Positions 10,001-16,277 of a stretch of 64,000 bases of DNA are shown in pieces. Positions within the stretch are counted from its first letter, which is position 1; each line of letters begins with the position of its first letter. Made by a program: the position numbers and the translations under genes. The stretch comes from Lachnospiraceae bacterium (GTDB lineage: Bacteria > Bacillota > Clostridia > Lachnospirales > Lachnospiraceae). The stretch spans positions 62,001 through 126,000 of the forward strand of contig JALCKY010000005.1 of NCBI GenBank assembly GCA_022647575.1. The letters run 5' to 3'. A model generated the notes under the pieces. It had not been told where the DNA came from and did not search any database. It was given only the letters and a program-made list of their open reading frames with translations.

Positions 10001-11602
10001 TCCCAACCCCCATGTAAACTGAAAACCTTCATAATCATAACGGACTTCACTGAAAGTATACTTCATATAAGCGGAATAGATTCCGTAGATCCAGGGAGAG
10101 TTGATATTCATCACCCATTCTCCCTGAGCCGCATCAAAAGCCGAGTTGGACCCTCCGTCTCCCCACCCGGATGCCTGTGAAAGATCCAGCGCATTGTCTC
10201 CCACGGTCATGGTGTCACTTGCCCCGAGACGTTCTTCGTCCGTACTGCCGTCCGAAGCGGAGGCATTCAGTCTGGCTTCATTTTCCGAAGAGGCATCCGA
10301 TGTCTGATCATCAGCCGAAGCAGCTGCCCCGGTAAATGAGGCCGGATCAATCGTACACAGCGCTTTCTGATAGCTGCCGATCGTACAGCCCACAGGATTC
10401 GAAAGAATAATGTCAAATGTTTTGACCGTATCCAGATTCTGGCTGCTGACCGGAATATTGATGGTGCGTTTTTTCAAGCCGAAGGGAAAGGTAACCGAAG
10501 TCGACACTTCTGAATAATCCGTACCGCTGACTGCCGTTTCATCCTGAGTTGACAGGCTGACATCCACCGTCTGGTTCAGGGCTCCTTCGCGGTTCACTTC
10601 AACTGTCAGGAAACCATCTCCCGATGAATAGCTTTCCGCACTGAAAGAAACCGTTGCCGGCTGCTGCGCCTCATTATCCTTAACTGTCAATTTGAAACTG
10701 TTGTGTTCGTCGCTGACCGTTCCGTTTTCTGCCGAAAGAATGAACTGAGAAATCCGGTCGCCGTCTCCGTCCGCATTATCAATCGTCTTGATTTTTAAAT
10801 ATTTGAATTTTTCTCCGGCCGCAAAGTCCAGCGTCGTCTCTGCATTTCCCAGGGCATTTACCAGATCTTCCGTGCTGTACGGAGATGCCGCGAGGACATC
10901 CGACATGGCATCGAGCTGTGCCTGGGTCTCACCGTCGGCAGAAACACGGTCCGAAGCAATGCCTGTGTAAGCTTCCTTGGCCTGAATGGGCGTCATGTTT
11001 TCCGTCAGATCAAGAGAATTCTCTTTAACTGCTGAAGTATTGTCTGCCGTCGTCGTTCCTGCGGAAGCCGAATCTGTCTGGTCTGCCTGCGCTGTTTCTC
11101 CTGAAGCCGAAGCTGTCTGATCTGTCTGCGCTGCATCTGTCACAGCCGAAGCTGTCTGATCTTTAACAGACTGAAGGGCTTCGTCACTTTCGTTATATTC
11201 CTGCAGGCTGGATTCATTTTCCTGAATTTTCTCAAAAAGAGACTGCCCGCCGTTGATTTCGGCAGGCTTATCTTTTTCATCTGCCTGATAAATGCTCAGC
11301 TGATAGTCTTTCCCGTACTTTGCCGTGATATCGATCAGCTGGAGCCTGACCGATGCCGCATCCGCTGCCGAACCGCCGCGCACGATTTTAAGAAGCGAAG
11401 CTGCTTCTGCATTCTCAGGGAGTTCGGATTCCGCAGTTGCGAAATAAAATGAATTCTCCGGAATTGCAGAATCATCGATCTGATCTTCGGTCAAAAGCTG
11501 GGGCGGTGTCTCCGGCACGTCTGCAAAAACCGTCGCCGGAACCATTGTCAGAACCATTGCCGCAACAAGAAATATGCTCAGGAACCGCTTCGTCTTCTTC
11601 AT
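4052..11602 (-). CDS. Giant multidomain surface protein 2, N-terminal frame
   Basis: This is a secreted protein of 2516 residues in this frame. Visible in order: signal peptide 1-28; a Calx-beta-like domain (about 50-309) interrupted by a Gln/Thr/Ala/Asp-rich linker (about 145-195); a second Calx-beta-like domain (about 315-418); beta-rich modules; a ricin-type beta-trefoil-like region (about 765-1020, with YFLYNQTSG and QIWTLKQ); a long middle region; beta-propeller-like repeats; two CARDB-like domains (from about 2190); and the start of an Ig-like (BIG2) domain at the end. The frame stops inside the BIG2 domain and the homology resumes one base over, in the CWB2 segment 3022-4053. A GGGAGGG ribosome binding site precedes the ATG. 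It is probably an adhesin or carbohydrate-binding wall protein; the ligand cannot be read from sequence. Confidence 0.8.
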   Translation of the reverse strand: MKKTKRFLSIFLVAAMVLTMVPATVFADVPETPPQLLTEDQIDDSAIPENSFYFATAESELPENAEAASLLKIVRGGSAADAASVRLQLIDITAKYGKDYQLSIYQADEKDKPAEINGGQSLFEKIQENESSLQEYNESDEALQSVKDQTASAVTDAAQTDQTASASGETAQADQTDSASAGTTTADNTSAVKENSLDLTENMTPIQAKEAYTGIASDRVSADGETQAQLDAMSDVLAASPYSTEDLVNALGNAETTLDFAAGEKFKYLKIKTIDNADGDGDRISQFILSAENGTVSDEHNSFKLTVKDNEAQQPATVSFSAESYSSGDGFLTVEVNREGALNQTVDVSLSTQDETAVSGTDYSEVSTSVTFPFGLKKRTINIPVSSQNLDTVKTFDIILSNPVGCTIGSYQKALCTIDPASFTGAAASADDQTSDASSENEARLNASASDGSTDEERLGASDTMTVGDNALDLSQASGWGDGGSNSAFDAAQGEWVMNINSPWIYGIYSAYMKYTFSEVRYDYEGFQFTWGLGTTNPFRPFGYVYVTFDGQQKFYYGRTKYWEMKSENITTSDPVKEIQVRADCDDGAMWQKLAIQSIVPIKKRFRVDLQKADPLEFRQTDGSLVSNESSSFTSPEILEANQTYLDRSDNGGTGTAIRRAGDKITVNMKNPGAYSYIRYLELVNGSRTARITDEMPEGTTSVSFVLTNEFLTTYKDYISSMSAGKFTVKAVMGYRNAFIVADNTDVRADLTALNYAAASDKTAEGDYFLYNQTSGLYLSRDAETGKTTGQSVTGTADQIWTLKQTDDHAGWTITSKKDGKKLEFPYRGSSDASSRSLFYLNSYNGYTSIMTSDGTMGMYILGKRDGKYIEGVTYGAEGFQWTLIPAIKSGSYKIKNASSGFCLFHQKEEGPSPAVLSDISDDSSAVMNIKSGDDGVCTISSENGMFLDISESNEILFNTESDSNSQRFRILPGTKADEYLIGVLDSRNILHPLSPDTDGSGFDLQFPDSETGELWKFEGRSEMTEISCHMGDTYSFSATLRNRYSSQYTLNSAVRVFNDPTVIVQEERIPLDSSERFSITAANSRTVLRPSIDVKDQTVRVLVRKNDMKSFDVTQGIFQAGAQSYTEPATGIEYWSYTVTPSEISSDSVWVLEASAKDGQVPVWSVGKDDKQYAQSRFFFKPDAGKTEQRLYLTSQNRSGSFSIAGKVCNPNATLDGEGLCATVSWLPNASVEAGTAKGVTDSQGNYETDVFDSVSDDYVRCRYSALGYTAYSDFPVRSVNEITPSPLNTEKLHYRNEVGDITFPVQQKDISHVTSFKAVRMDASSADEQYYNRLINVNSGKKYLLEAEIFTSGLNIQSVKSVDFYSYNTDSETLRAKIGTGNNEESHNGLSYWRCDFQPQAGSGDYKDTDLICTVVTVDSGDQEIVCAPVFNGLGFTATEENQPLSQHVEFVNDLFSSLPVIGSLNSAFAFKGFQIGIMNIENGGKRITAGYVPKLGTEEKKKYNGKPMESDEAQNTFIQVFTSPISLMQNNRIKIPFGDYGLTVRFGVYVDFGRCFVKDTGKSTTTAKLVFSGMGIFGGVTGSATGNLYVWYFVPIFFGLQGSITATLYIGGGYTAKREITLEDFQKSNSVLNDDFTFHPSIEVIAEVFGYVGAGFYGIADVRGGFDVVAKFLAQGYRMDLPLTGWNIRYGIKVSIDTYLLSIPFHFKTHDYKFGYYEQYKPEYDSLNGSVEADASEPVTRLQTEGDSQWLGGSVNADSNDGRLNSSITENATTILNQNGYDHPDPKLISLGGGRTLLVFLDKGSDSSHTTLKYSILSGSQWTAPAVIQNDGTNDYEPNLCDAGDSIMISWAGSGTEDPDDSSGTTSEKIASLQNHDIYTVLMNKSDGSLGEVTRLTDDSFMDSAPVGLYDEKTQDRIVYYLKSSAQTGSDTTQTLLNTILPTQNESVLTYMLYDHERGKWDTDYYYDNEIGSSRKDEFISQWRGQRFVSTPISDFGMNDPAIGDFAAVSYNGIGVYAYTVDQDNNSATSEDRELFIQIYNFAEHKTYLPVRVTNDSVSQCRPQLVRNGDETLLFWLKDKKEIDYISVTDLVKYGINDDGTIRSDYDQTVSRVFFAKTDDDHSPTIAGFTPYVDGDGNLYVTWEQDPTDTDASRSHEIYASAYMENVSGNGTGTGWSEGVQITHNGKFNDEASCLVKENGELLVVNAQYDMDTDTSAEMGENDNVASNVSLVATDFKKTGSMEVTGIAYSDDTPKPGDTVTVTCTVKNTGLNNAGGCSVRLYESRNGSKGSLIASASSGDTVIPSATEDVQLNWTVPQLSEGLGVICEVTENGYGEVSTMTADPLKITPQFTISGRDVVQENDGFHLTCTVTNTGSEDYVFDEADYESKACRLMIEKNLIYSTDPESQDPYETVTLRPLKAGESQSIDIMLDIPGDDFTNGYLNAVMWVSDPAGNEMSDDDAFTIGLYYPTSVSLKNADSEIITLEEGQTMTLSGEYSPSDYFQGGTILYSTG

Positions 11603-11654
11603 GATATCCCTCCCGGATCATTTTCAGGCTGTAAATGAATCTGTCATTCGATTG

Positions 11655-11846
11655 CTAGACCTTTTTCCTGATATCGTCATCATAGGGATAAAGCTTTACC
11701 TTGGGTACATCTGCAAGAGGATCCGTGCCTCCTGATACCTGTTCCAGCCTTTTCATGCCGATTTCTTCGGCTGACAGTTTTTCTCTCCCGGAATCTTCCG
11801 TGCCGTTTTCTTCCGTGTCCTTTGAATCCAGTTCTTTCTCTTCCAT
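11655..11846 (-). CDS. Small acidic hypothetical protein (63 aa)
   Basis: The ATG at 11844-11846 has a strong AAAGGAG site six bases upstream. A longer in-frame extension exists but lacks a ribosome binding site. The product is very rich in Glu and Asp in its first half, has no signal peptide or membrane segment, and ends with a short motif (KLYPYDDDIRKKV). I do not recognise a family. It lies 52 bp upstream of the giant surface-protein gene in the same direction, with no terminator between, so co-transcription is likely. Confidence 0.55.
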   Translation of the reverse strand: MEEKELDSKDTEENGTEDSGREKLSAEEIGMKRLEQVSGGTDPLADVPKVKLYPYDDDIRKKV

Positions 11847-11997
11847 CGTCTTCTCCTTTATTCCGGCCCGCACACTGCCGGATCTGTCACTGAACTGCAT
11901 AATGCAGCTATTTTCACTGTTTATTATTAACAGCAAACCTACAACAAACCCGCAACAAAGAAGCAGGAAAGACAGGAAGAAGTGCGCTTTTACGGAC

Positions 11998-12043
11998 AAA
12001 AAAAATACAGGAACCGCTTTTTATGCGACTCCTGTGTTTTTTT
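11998..12043 (-). terminator. Terminator of tRNA-Ala(CGC)
   Basis: An 11-bp stem (ACAGGAACCGC at 12007-12017 with GCGACTCCTGT at 12025-12035, including two G-U pairs) sits directly after the tRNA. It is followed on the minus strand by eight Ts (11998-12005). A T run on the other side (12037-12043) means it could act in both directions. Confidence 0.8.
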
Positions 12044-12045
12044 GA

Positions 12046-12117
12046 TGGAGATAATGGGATTCGAACCCACGGCCTCTCGGATGCGAACCGAACGCTCTCC
12101 CACTGAGCTATATCCCC
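12046..12117 (-). tRNA. tRNA-Ala (anticodon CGC)
   Basis: This is a full cloverleaf of 72 nt. The acceptor stem is GGGGATA with TATCTCC and includes the G3-U70 pair that marks alanine tRNAs. The anticodon loop TTCGCAT gives CGC, the T loop is TTCGAAT and the discriminator is A. The 3' CCA is not encoded. CGC reads the GCG codon. Confidence 0.95.
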
Positions 12118-12141
12118 GTCCGTGCCACCGGCACAACGTAT

Positions 12142-12170
12142 ATCATACCCTATCGGGCGGCAGGATTCAA
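12142..12170 (-). promoter_or_regulatory. Promoter of tRNA-Ala(CGC)
   Basis: Read on the minus strand, a TTGAAT -35 element (12165-12170) and a TATGAT -10 element (12142-12147) are 17 bp apart. They lie about 25 bp upstream of the tRNA 5' end, which fits a vegetative sigma-factor promoter. Confidence 0.65.
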
Positions 12171-12241
12171 GAGAGAATTTTCACCGCCCGGCAGGGCAGA
12201 ACTATAGCCTGATGACGATACAGATTTCTTATGCCGTGCTT

Positions 12242-13147
12242 TTACATCGCCAGTTCTTTGGTCTCACGGCTGTAACGATAGACATGGTTTGATAAGACTT
12301 CATAGGGAGCTACTTCGCATTCGTTGATCTCTGTTACCATTTCTTCAAGTTCTTCTTTGGAGAATCTCCCGGAATCGGGAAGAATGATGACCTCATGGAT
12401 GCTGCTTGGGAGGACAAAAAGAGAGGATTGAAAGTGATCGGAAATATCTGAAAAAACATTCTGATACGTAAGACAGGCGGCTCCGAAGGTCCTGTCCTTA
12501 TTCGTCAGGACGTACATCGGCAGATCTTCATTTTCAGCCGGACCGTATTCATTTCCATTGCCATCATCCCGGCATTCCGCCAGTTCAGAAATCAGCGAAC
12601 GGAGCGGCAGGATAGAGGGCGGTTCCAGTTCCGGTGTGTTTTTCCGGGCCAGTTCCCACAGATCATGCAGGGAAATGTTCCATTCCTTCAGATCGCTGCT
12701 GCGGATCAGAATCGTGGAATCGGTCGGCTCGTCAATGTCCGGATGATAATAAAACACCATTGCCAGATCCAGGGTCCGGAGATGCGGCACCTCTTTGAGC
12801 ATCAGGGCATTTCTGTCATAATTGATGTAACGGTATAGGATTCTTCCCTTCAGCTTTTCAAAATCCGTAAAGGTCTCTTCCGGGACTTTGCGTTTTACGG
12901 AAATGGAACGGTTCTCTTCCATGACCTTCCGTGCCAGCTCTCCGATTCCGATTCCGCTTTTATAGAGCTCGTAATATCTCTCCAGACTGATGATCGGGGC
13001 GAGATTGCAGCCTTGCCCAACCAGAATGATTCCTTCCCGGATCACGCCGTTGTTCTTCGTGATTTCCTGCAGCCGGACATCATACTCATCGCCTGCCGTG
13101 ATCTTCACTTCTTCCAGAATGGCATTCATAAACTCCTTATAATCCAT
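12242..13147 (-). CDS. DUF5688 family protein
   Basis: This 301-aa soluble protein resembles the DUF5688 family, which is abundant in Lachnospiraceae genomes and has no assigned function. There is no signal peptide or transmembrane segment. Family-like features are the N-terminal segment on an Asn-Asn-Gly-Val motif (KNNGVIREGIIL), a central aromatic-rich stretch (VFYYHPD), and a C-terminal part containing LPSSIHEVIILPD. An AAGGAGGAAG ribosome binding site precedes the ATG at 13145-13147. It stands alone between a tRNA gene and efp. The family call is from memory of motif style; no function is inferred. Confidence 0.7.
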   Translation of the reverse strand: MDYKEFMNAILEEVKITAGDEYDVRLQEITKNNGVIREGIILVGQGCNLAPIISLERYYELYKSGIGIGELARKVMEENRSISVKRKVPEETFTDFEKLKGRILYRYINYDRNALMLKEVPHLRTLDLAMVFYYHPDIDEPTDSTILIRSSDLKEWNISLHDLWELARKNTPELEPPSILPLRSLISELAECRDDGNGNEYGPAENEDLPMYVLTNKDRTFGAACLTYQNVFSDISDHFQSSLFVLPSSIHEVIILPDSGRFSKEELEEMVTEINECEVAPYEVLSNHVYRYSRETKELAM

Positions 13148-13468
13148 AGCCTTCCTCCTTCTCTGTTCTCATTTTTCTTATTCTCATTCACAGACACTCC
13201 TTTCGGTTTTTTATACAGCTCTTTAGTTTACATAACATCTATATCAAGCGGACGCCGGAACGCCGCGGATTTTTCCGTGCTGACGGAATGGTGTTCAGTT
13301 TTTTTTGAAACATGAAAAAAACCGGGACGAATGCCCCAAGGCAGAATGAATACCGGAATAAGAGAATAAAGGGAATGAAGGAAACGAAGAAAAATCAAAG
13401 AAGGAAAAAAAAGAAAACGGCAGCCGCTGACCGGCTGCCGTGAGAATGCCTGATCGCCTAAAAAGGAA
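13148..13468. other. Intergenic region between efp and the DUF5688 gene
   Basis: These 321 bases contain the efp terminator (13404-13440), a purine/pyrimidine-biased stretch (13320-13410) and the ribosome binding site of the DUF5688 gene. A weak promoter-like TTGATA with a poor -10 sits near 13220-13245 on the minus strand. I found no convincing small ORF or structured RNA. Confidence 0.5.
13404..13440 (-). terminator. Terminator of efp
   Basis: A perfect 9-bp GC-rich stem (CGGCAGCCG at 13418-13426 with CGGCTGCCG at 13432-13440) has a 5-nt loop. On the minus strand it is followed by a long T-rich run (13404-13416). It lies 28 bp after the efp stop codon. Confidence 0.9.
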
Positions 13469-14026
13469 TTATACGCGGGAGAGATACTCTCCTGTCCTTG
13501 TATCGATCTTGACGACATCGTCGACGTTGACGAAAAGAGGAACCTGTACCTGAGCGCCTGTTTCAAGCGTTGCCGGCTTATTGGCACCCTGTGCGGTATT
13601 TCCCGCAAAACCGGGTTCTGTATCCGTGACTTTCAGCTCAACGAAAAGCGGCGGCTCGACAGAGAAGACTTCTCCGTTGTAGGAGCAGATCTTGACTGTT
13701 TCATTTTCCTTGACGAACTTCATGGCTTCCCCGATGGCGCTCTTGTTGACCATGATCTGTTCATAGGATTCCGGATCCATGAAATAATAAAGGTCTCCGT
13801 CACTGTAAAGATACTGATGATCCTTGCGGTCAATCCTGGCTGCCGGGAATTTCTCGGTCGGACGGAATGTCTTCTCAACAACGCCTCCGTTGATGATGTT
13901 CTTCATCTTCGTACGGACGAAGGCTGCGCCCTTTCCTGGCTTTACATGCTGGAACTCCAGAATCTGCATAACCTGTCCGTCAATCTCCAGCGTCAATCCG
14001 TTTTTAAAATCACCTGCTGATATCAT
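13469..14026 (-). CDS. efp: Elongation factor P
   Basis: EF-P binds stalled ribosomes between the P and E sites and helps form peptide bonds at polyproline stretches. The 185-aa length is standard for the family. The N-terminal KOW-like domain has the loop [10 protein letters not shown], whose tip Lys32 is the residue modified in many bacteria. Two OB-like domains follow, ending in the typical [10 protein letters not shown]. The AAGGAGGA ribosome binding site is strong. The gene has its own promoter, embedded in the 3' end of aroD-aroK, and a strong terminator, so it can be monocistronic. The window encodes several Pro-rich surface proteins, which are plausible EF-P clients (inference). Confidence 0.97.
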   Translation of the reverse strand: MISAGDFKNGLTLEIDGQVMQILEFQHVKPGKGAAFVRTKMKNIINGGVVEKTFRPTEKFPAARIDRKDHQYLYSDGDLYYFMDPESYEQIMVNKSAIGEAMKFVKENETVKICSYNGEVFSVEPPLFVELKVTDTEPGFAGNTAQGANKPATLETGAQVQVPLFVNVDDVVKIDTRTGEYLSRV

Positions 14027-14083
14027 GAAAAAATTCCTCCTTCAAAGCCGTTCGGCCAATTCAGTCGTTAAAAATTACACTTT

Positions 14084-14112
14084 ATTTTAATATACTTCCC
14101 GGCGGTTTTCAA
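14084..14112 (-). promoter_or_regulatory. Promoter of efp
   Basis: Minus-strand TTGAAA (14107-14112) and TAAAAT (14084-14089) are separated by exactly 17 bp. The -10 element overlaps the aroD-aroK stop codon region and lies about 60 bp upstream of the efp ATG. Confidence 0.65.
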
Positions 14113-15367
14113 CCATTATTAATATTTCCGCGCAGATCCTGTCAATCGGCCTGCCATCCGTTGAAACCGTGATATCCGCCGCTTCCTCATAAGCTTTCTT
14201 TCTGGATTCCATCAGCTCCCTGATGCGTCTGCCGCTGTCTTCGCCTTTGAGGAGCGGCCTGCTGTCCTTCTCCGACTTGAGTCTTTCCGCAACCGTTTCC
14301 GGCCTCACCTGCAGAAGGACAACGGTTCCCATGCTCTTCATGAGAGGAATATTCTCAGGCCTCGTCACGATTCCTCCGCCGCAGGATACGATCCCAGCCG
14401 GTTTTCCCTTCAGCGCCTTCAGCGATTCCGTCTCAAGACTGCGGAATCCTTCTTCCCCCTGAAGGGAAAAGACGTCGCTTACGGACATTCCGGCGGTTTT
14501 TTCAATGATCTCGTCCATTTCGTAGACCGGCCTGTGCGTTTTCTCACCGAGCGCTTTTGCCGCCGTCGATTTTCCCGCTCCCATGAAGCCGATCAGGAAA
14601 ATGTGACCGGTTGAGATTCTTTCCTCGTGCATTCCCTTCAGGATCACGCTCATCGTCTCCGCATTGAGCTGGCCCGGGGCACTGATATTTCCCGTACTCG
14701 CAAAGGTCATTGACGACCCGAAGACTTCTCCGCTGATTCTGCTGATCTGTCCCATTTCCCCCATGGAAATCGTGATGACCGGAATCGACATTGCCAGCGA
14801 AGCCTCATAGGACGCCGTCAGCAGGTGAAGCACATCCGTTTCTTCCTGCGGGGTAACCGCGATTTTTGCGATATCGGCCCCCTCCTGTTCCATTTCCTTC
14901 AGAAGAGAAACCATTTCTTCCTTCGACGGCGTTTCCCTGAAATCATGAAAGGACAAAATCACGGGAATCCCGGCAGCCTTTGCTTCCGACAGCAGCGGCT
15001 GCGGATGACGGTTTCTTTCCAGGTCAATCAGGTCGATGCATCCGCTGTTCAGAGCCGCCCGGCAGATTGCTGTGTATTCTTCATCCGTAAATGTCCGGGC
15101 ACCTCCTTCCTCCGCCGAACGGAGGGTAAAAAGAATCGGGAGGCTGCTGCCGGTCTGTTCCCGGATTTTCTTCAGCAGAGGCACCAGCTGATCCGTATCC
15201 CCGGCATTCTCCCAGGCATCTGCCCGGAATTCCGCAGCGTCAACGGGATGATGCTTCATTTCCCCGGCATCCTTCAGAATTTCTTCTTCGGTTTTCTGCA
15301 TGATCGGTGAAATGATCTTCGGGATTCCTTCGCCGATTTTCAGATTTCTGACTGTGAGCGTTTTCAT
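14087..15367 (-). CDS. aroDK: Bifunctional 3-dehydroquinate dehydratase / shikimate kinase
   Basis: Two shikimate-pathway enzymes are fused in 426 residues. Residues 1-250 are a type I dehydroquinase: E46 and R48 in AEFRAD, catalytic His141 in SFHDF, the Schiff-base Lys168 in IAKIAVTP, and the substrate loop APGQL at 230-234. Residues 255-426 are a canonical shikimate kinase: P-loop GFMGAGKST (260-268), the MDEII aspartate, the FRSLE arginine, CGGG and the lid RPLL. The chosen ATG (15365-15367) has an AAAGG site; the longer upstream frame has none. The gene is divergent from aroE, so steps 3, 4 and 5 of the pathway sit together. The fusion is in the order AroD-AroK, with no dehydroquinate synthase seen nearby. 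Confidence 0.92.
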   Translation of the reverse strand: MKTLTVRNLKIGEGIPKIISPIMQKTEEEILKDAGEMKHHPVDAAEFRADAWENAGDTDQLVPLLKKIREQTGSSLPILFTLRSAEEGGARTFTDEEYTAICRAALNSGCIDLIDLERNRHPQPLLSEAKAAGIPVILSFHDFRETPSKEEMVSLLKEMEQEGADIAKIAVTPQEETDVLHLLTASYEASLAMSIPVITISMGEMGQISRISGEVFGSSMTFASTGNISAPGQLNAETMSVILKGMHEERISTGHIFLIGFMGAGKSTAAKALGEKTHRPVYEMDEIIEKTAGMSVSDVFSLQGEEGFRSLETESLKALKGKPAGIVSCGGGIVTRPENIPLMKSMGTVVLLQVRPETVAERLKSEKDSRPLLKGEDSGRRIRELMESRKKAYEEAADITVSTDGRPIDRICAEILIMVENRREVY

Positions 15368-15390
15368 AAGCTGCCTTTCTGTGTTAGAAT
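15362..15390 (+). promoter_or_regulatory. Candidate promoter of aroE
   Basis: A good -10 (TAGAAT, 15385-15390) is preceded at 17 bp by a poor -35 (TTTCAT). It lies 30 bp before the aroE ATG and interleaves with the opposing aroD-aroK promoter. The -35 is weak, so confidence is limited. Confidence 0.35.
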
Positions 15391-15391
15391 G

Positions 15392-15420
15392 ATTGTACCA
15401 CAACTCGGAGCGTACAGAAA
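15392..15420 (-). promoter_or_regulatory. Candidate promoter of aroD-aroK
   Basis: On the minus strand, TTTCTG (15415-15420) and TACAAT (15392-15397) are 17 bp apart, about 25 bp upstream of the aroD-aroK ATG. The -35 overlaps the aroE start codon, so the two divergent units share a 52-bp control region. Confidence 0.5.
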
Positions 15421-16277
15421 TGACTGAAAAAAATGCCAATGAAATCATGAAATACTGCCTCATCGGACATCCTGTCAGGCACAGCCTGTCTCCGCGCATT
15501 CACAACGAGGCTTTCGCTGCCCTGAAAATTCCCGCCGTCTACGGCACCGTCGACACATCGGAAAAAGGTCTGGAGGAAACCGTAAAAGAACTCACTTCCT
15601 CCGGCTATCTGGGCTGGAACGTTACCATGCCGGATAAGACTGCCATGTGTTCCTTATGCGATGAGCTCTCCGCGGAATCGGAAATCGGCCTTTCCGTCAA
15701 CACCGTGAAAAATGAAAACGGACGCCTCTTCGGCACGACAACCGACGGAATCGGTTTTCTCCATGCCGCTGAAGGGCTGAACGTCCGCGTCGCCGGAAAT
15801 AAGATTGTCCTCCTCGGGGGAGGCGGCGCGGCTTCTGCCATCCTCATCTCCTCCGCCCTCGCCGGTGCTTCCGAAATATCCGTCTTCGTGCGCAGCGCCT
15901 CTTCACAGGAACGCATCGAAACAATTGCCGAGAGACTTTCCGGCAAATGCACCGGTTCCGTTACGCTCCACAGCATCTCTGACACCGAAGATCTTCGGAA
16001 GGAGATTTCCGGCTGCGCACTTCTTGCCAACGCCACCGGAGTCGGTATGGGACGCATGGAAGGAATGTCGCTGGTTCCGGATGAGAGCTTTCTTCCCTCT
16101 TCCGCAGCCGTCTTCGATGCAGTTTATTTCCCGCGGGAAACCCTTCTTCTTAAGACTGCAAAAAAGGCCGGATGCCAAACGGCAAACGGCCTTCCGATGC
16201 TATTAGGTCAGGCTGCCGCATCCTTCCGGATCTGGACGGGCAGGGAGATGCCTCTTACTTCCTTGGATTTTTCCTGA
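15420..16277 (+). CDS. aroE: Shikimate dehydrogenase
   Basis: AroE reduces 3-dehydroshikimate to shikimate with NADPH. The 285-aa product has the N-terminal substrate-binding fold with CLIGHPVRHSLSP and WNVTMPDK (catalytic Lys and Asp region), and a Rossmann fold with the glycine-rich loop VLLGGGGAASA. The C-terminal AroE motif NGLPMLLGQAAASF is present. I chose the ATG at 15420 because GGAG lies nine bases upstream; an earlier in-frame ATG at 15393 would overlap the promoter. Note MPDK in place of the usual PxK spacing (NVTxPxK), a mild deviation. Its last 23 bases overlap the 3' end of the convergent gene 16255-17679. Confidence 0.93.
   Translation: MTEKNANEIMKYCLIGHPVRHSLSPRIHNEAFAALKIPAVYGTVDTSEKGLEETVKELTSSGYLGWNVTMPDKTAMCSLCDELSAESEIGLSVNTVKNENGRLFGTTTDGIGFLHAAEGLNVRVAGNKIVLLGGGGAASAILISSALAGASEISVFVRSASSQERIETIAERLSGKCTGSVTLHSISDTEDLRKEISGCALLANATGVGMGRMEGMSLVPDESFLPSSAAVFDAVYFPRETLLLKTAKKAGCQTANGLPMLLGQAAASFRIWTGREMPLTSLDFS

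Noticed and set aside
12119-12140. A short palindrome (GTGCC...GGCAC) beside tRNA-Ala
   Set aside because: The arms are only five to six bases, in the tRNA 5' leader; insufficient to call an operator.
13200-13260. A vegetative promoter for the DUF5688 gene
   Set aside because: TTGATA is present but no acceptable -10 follows at 16-18 bp, so I did not list it as a promoter.
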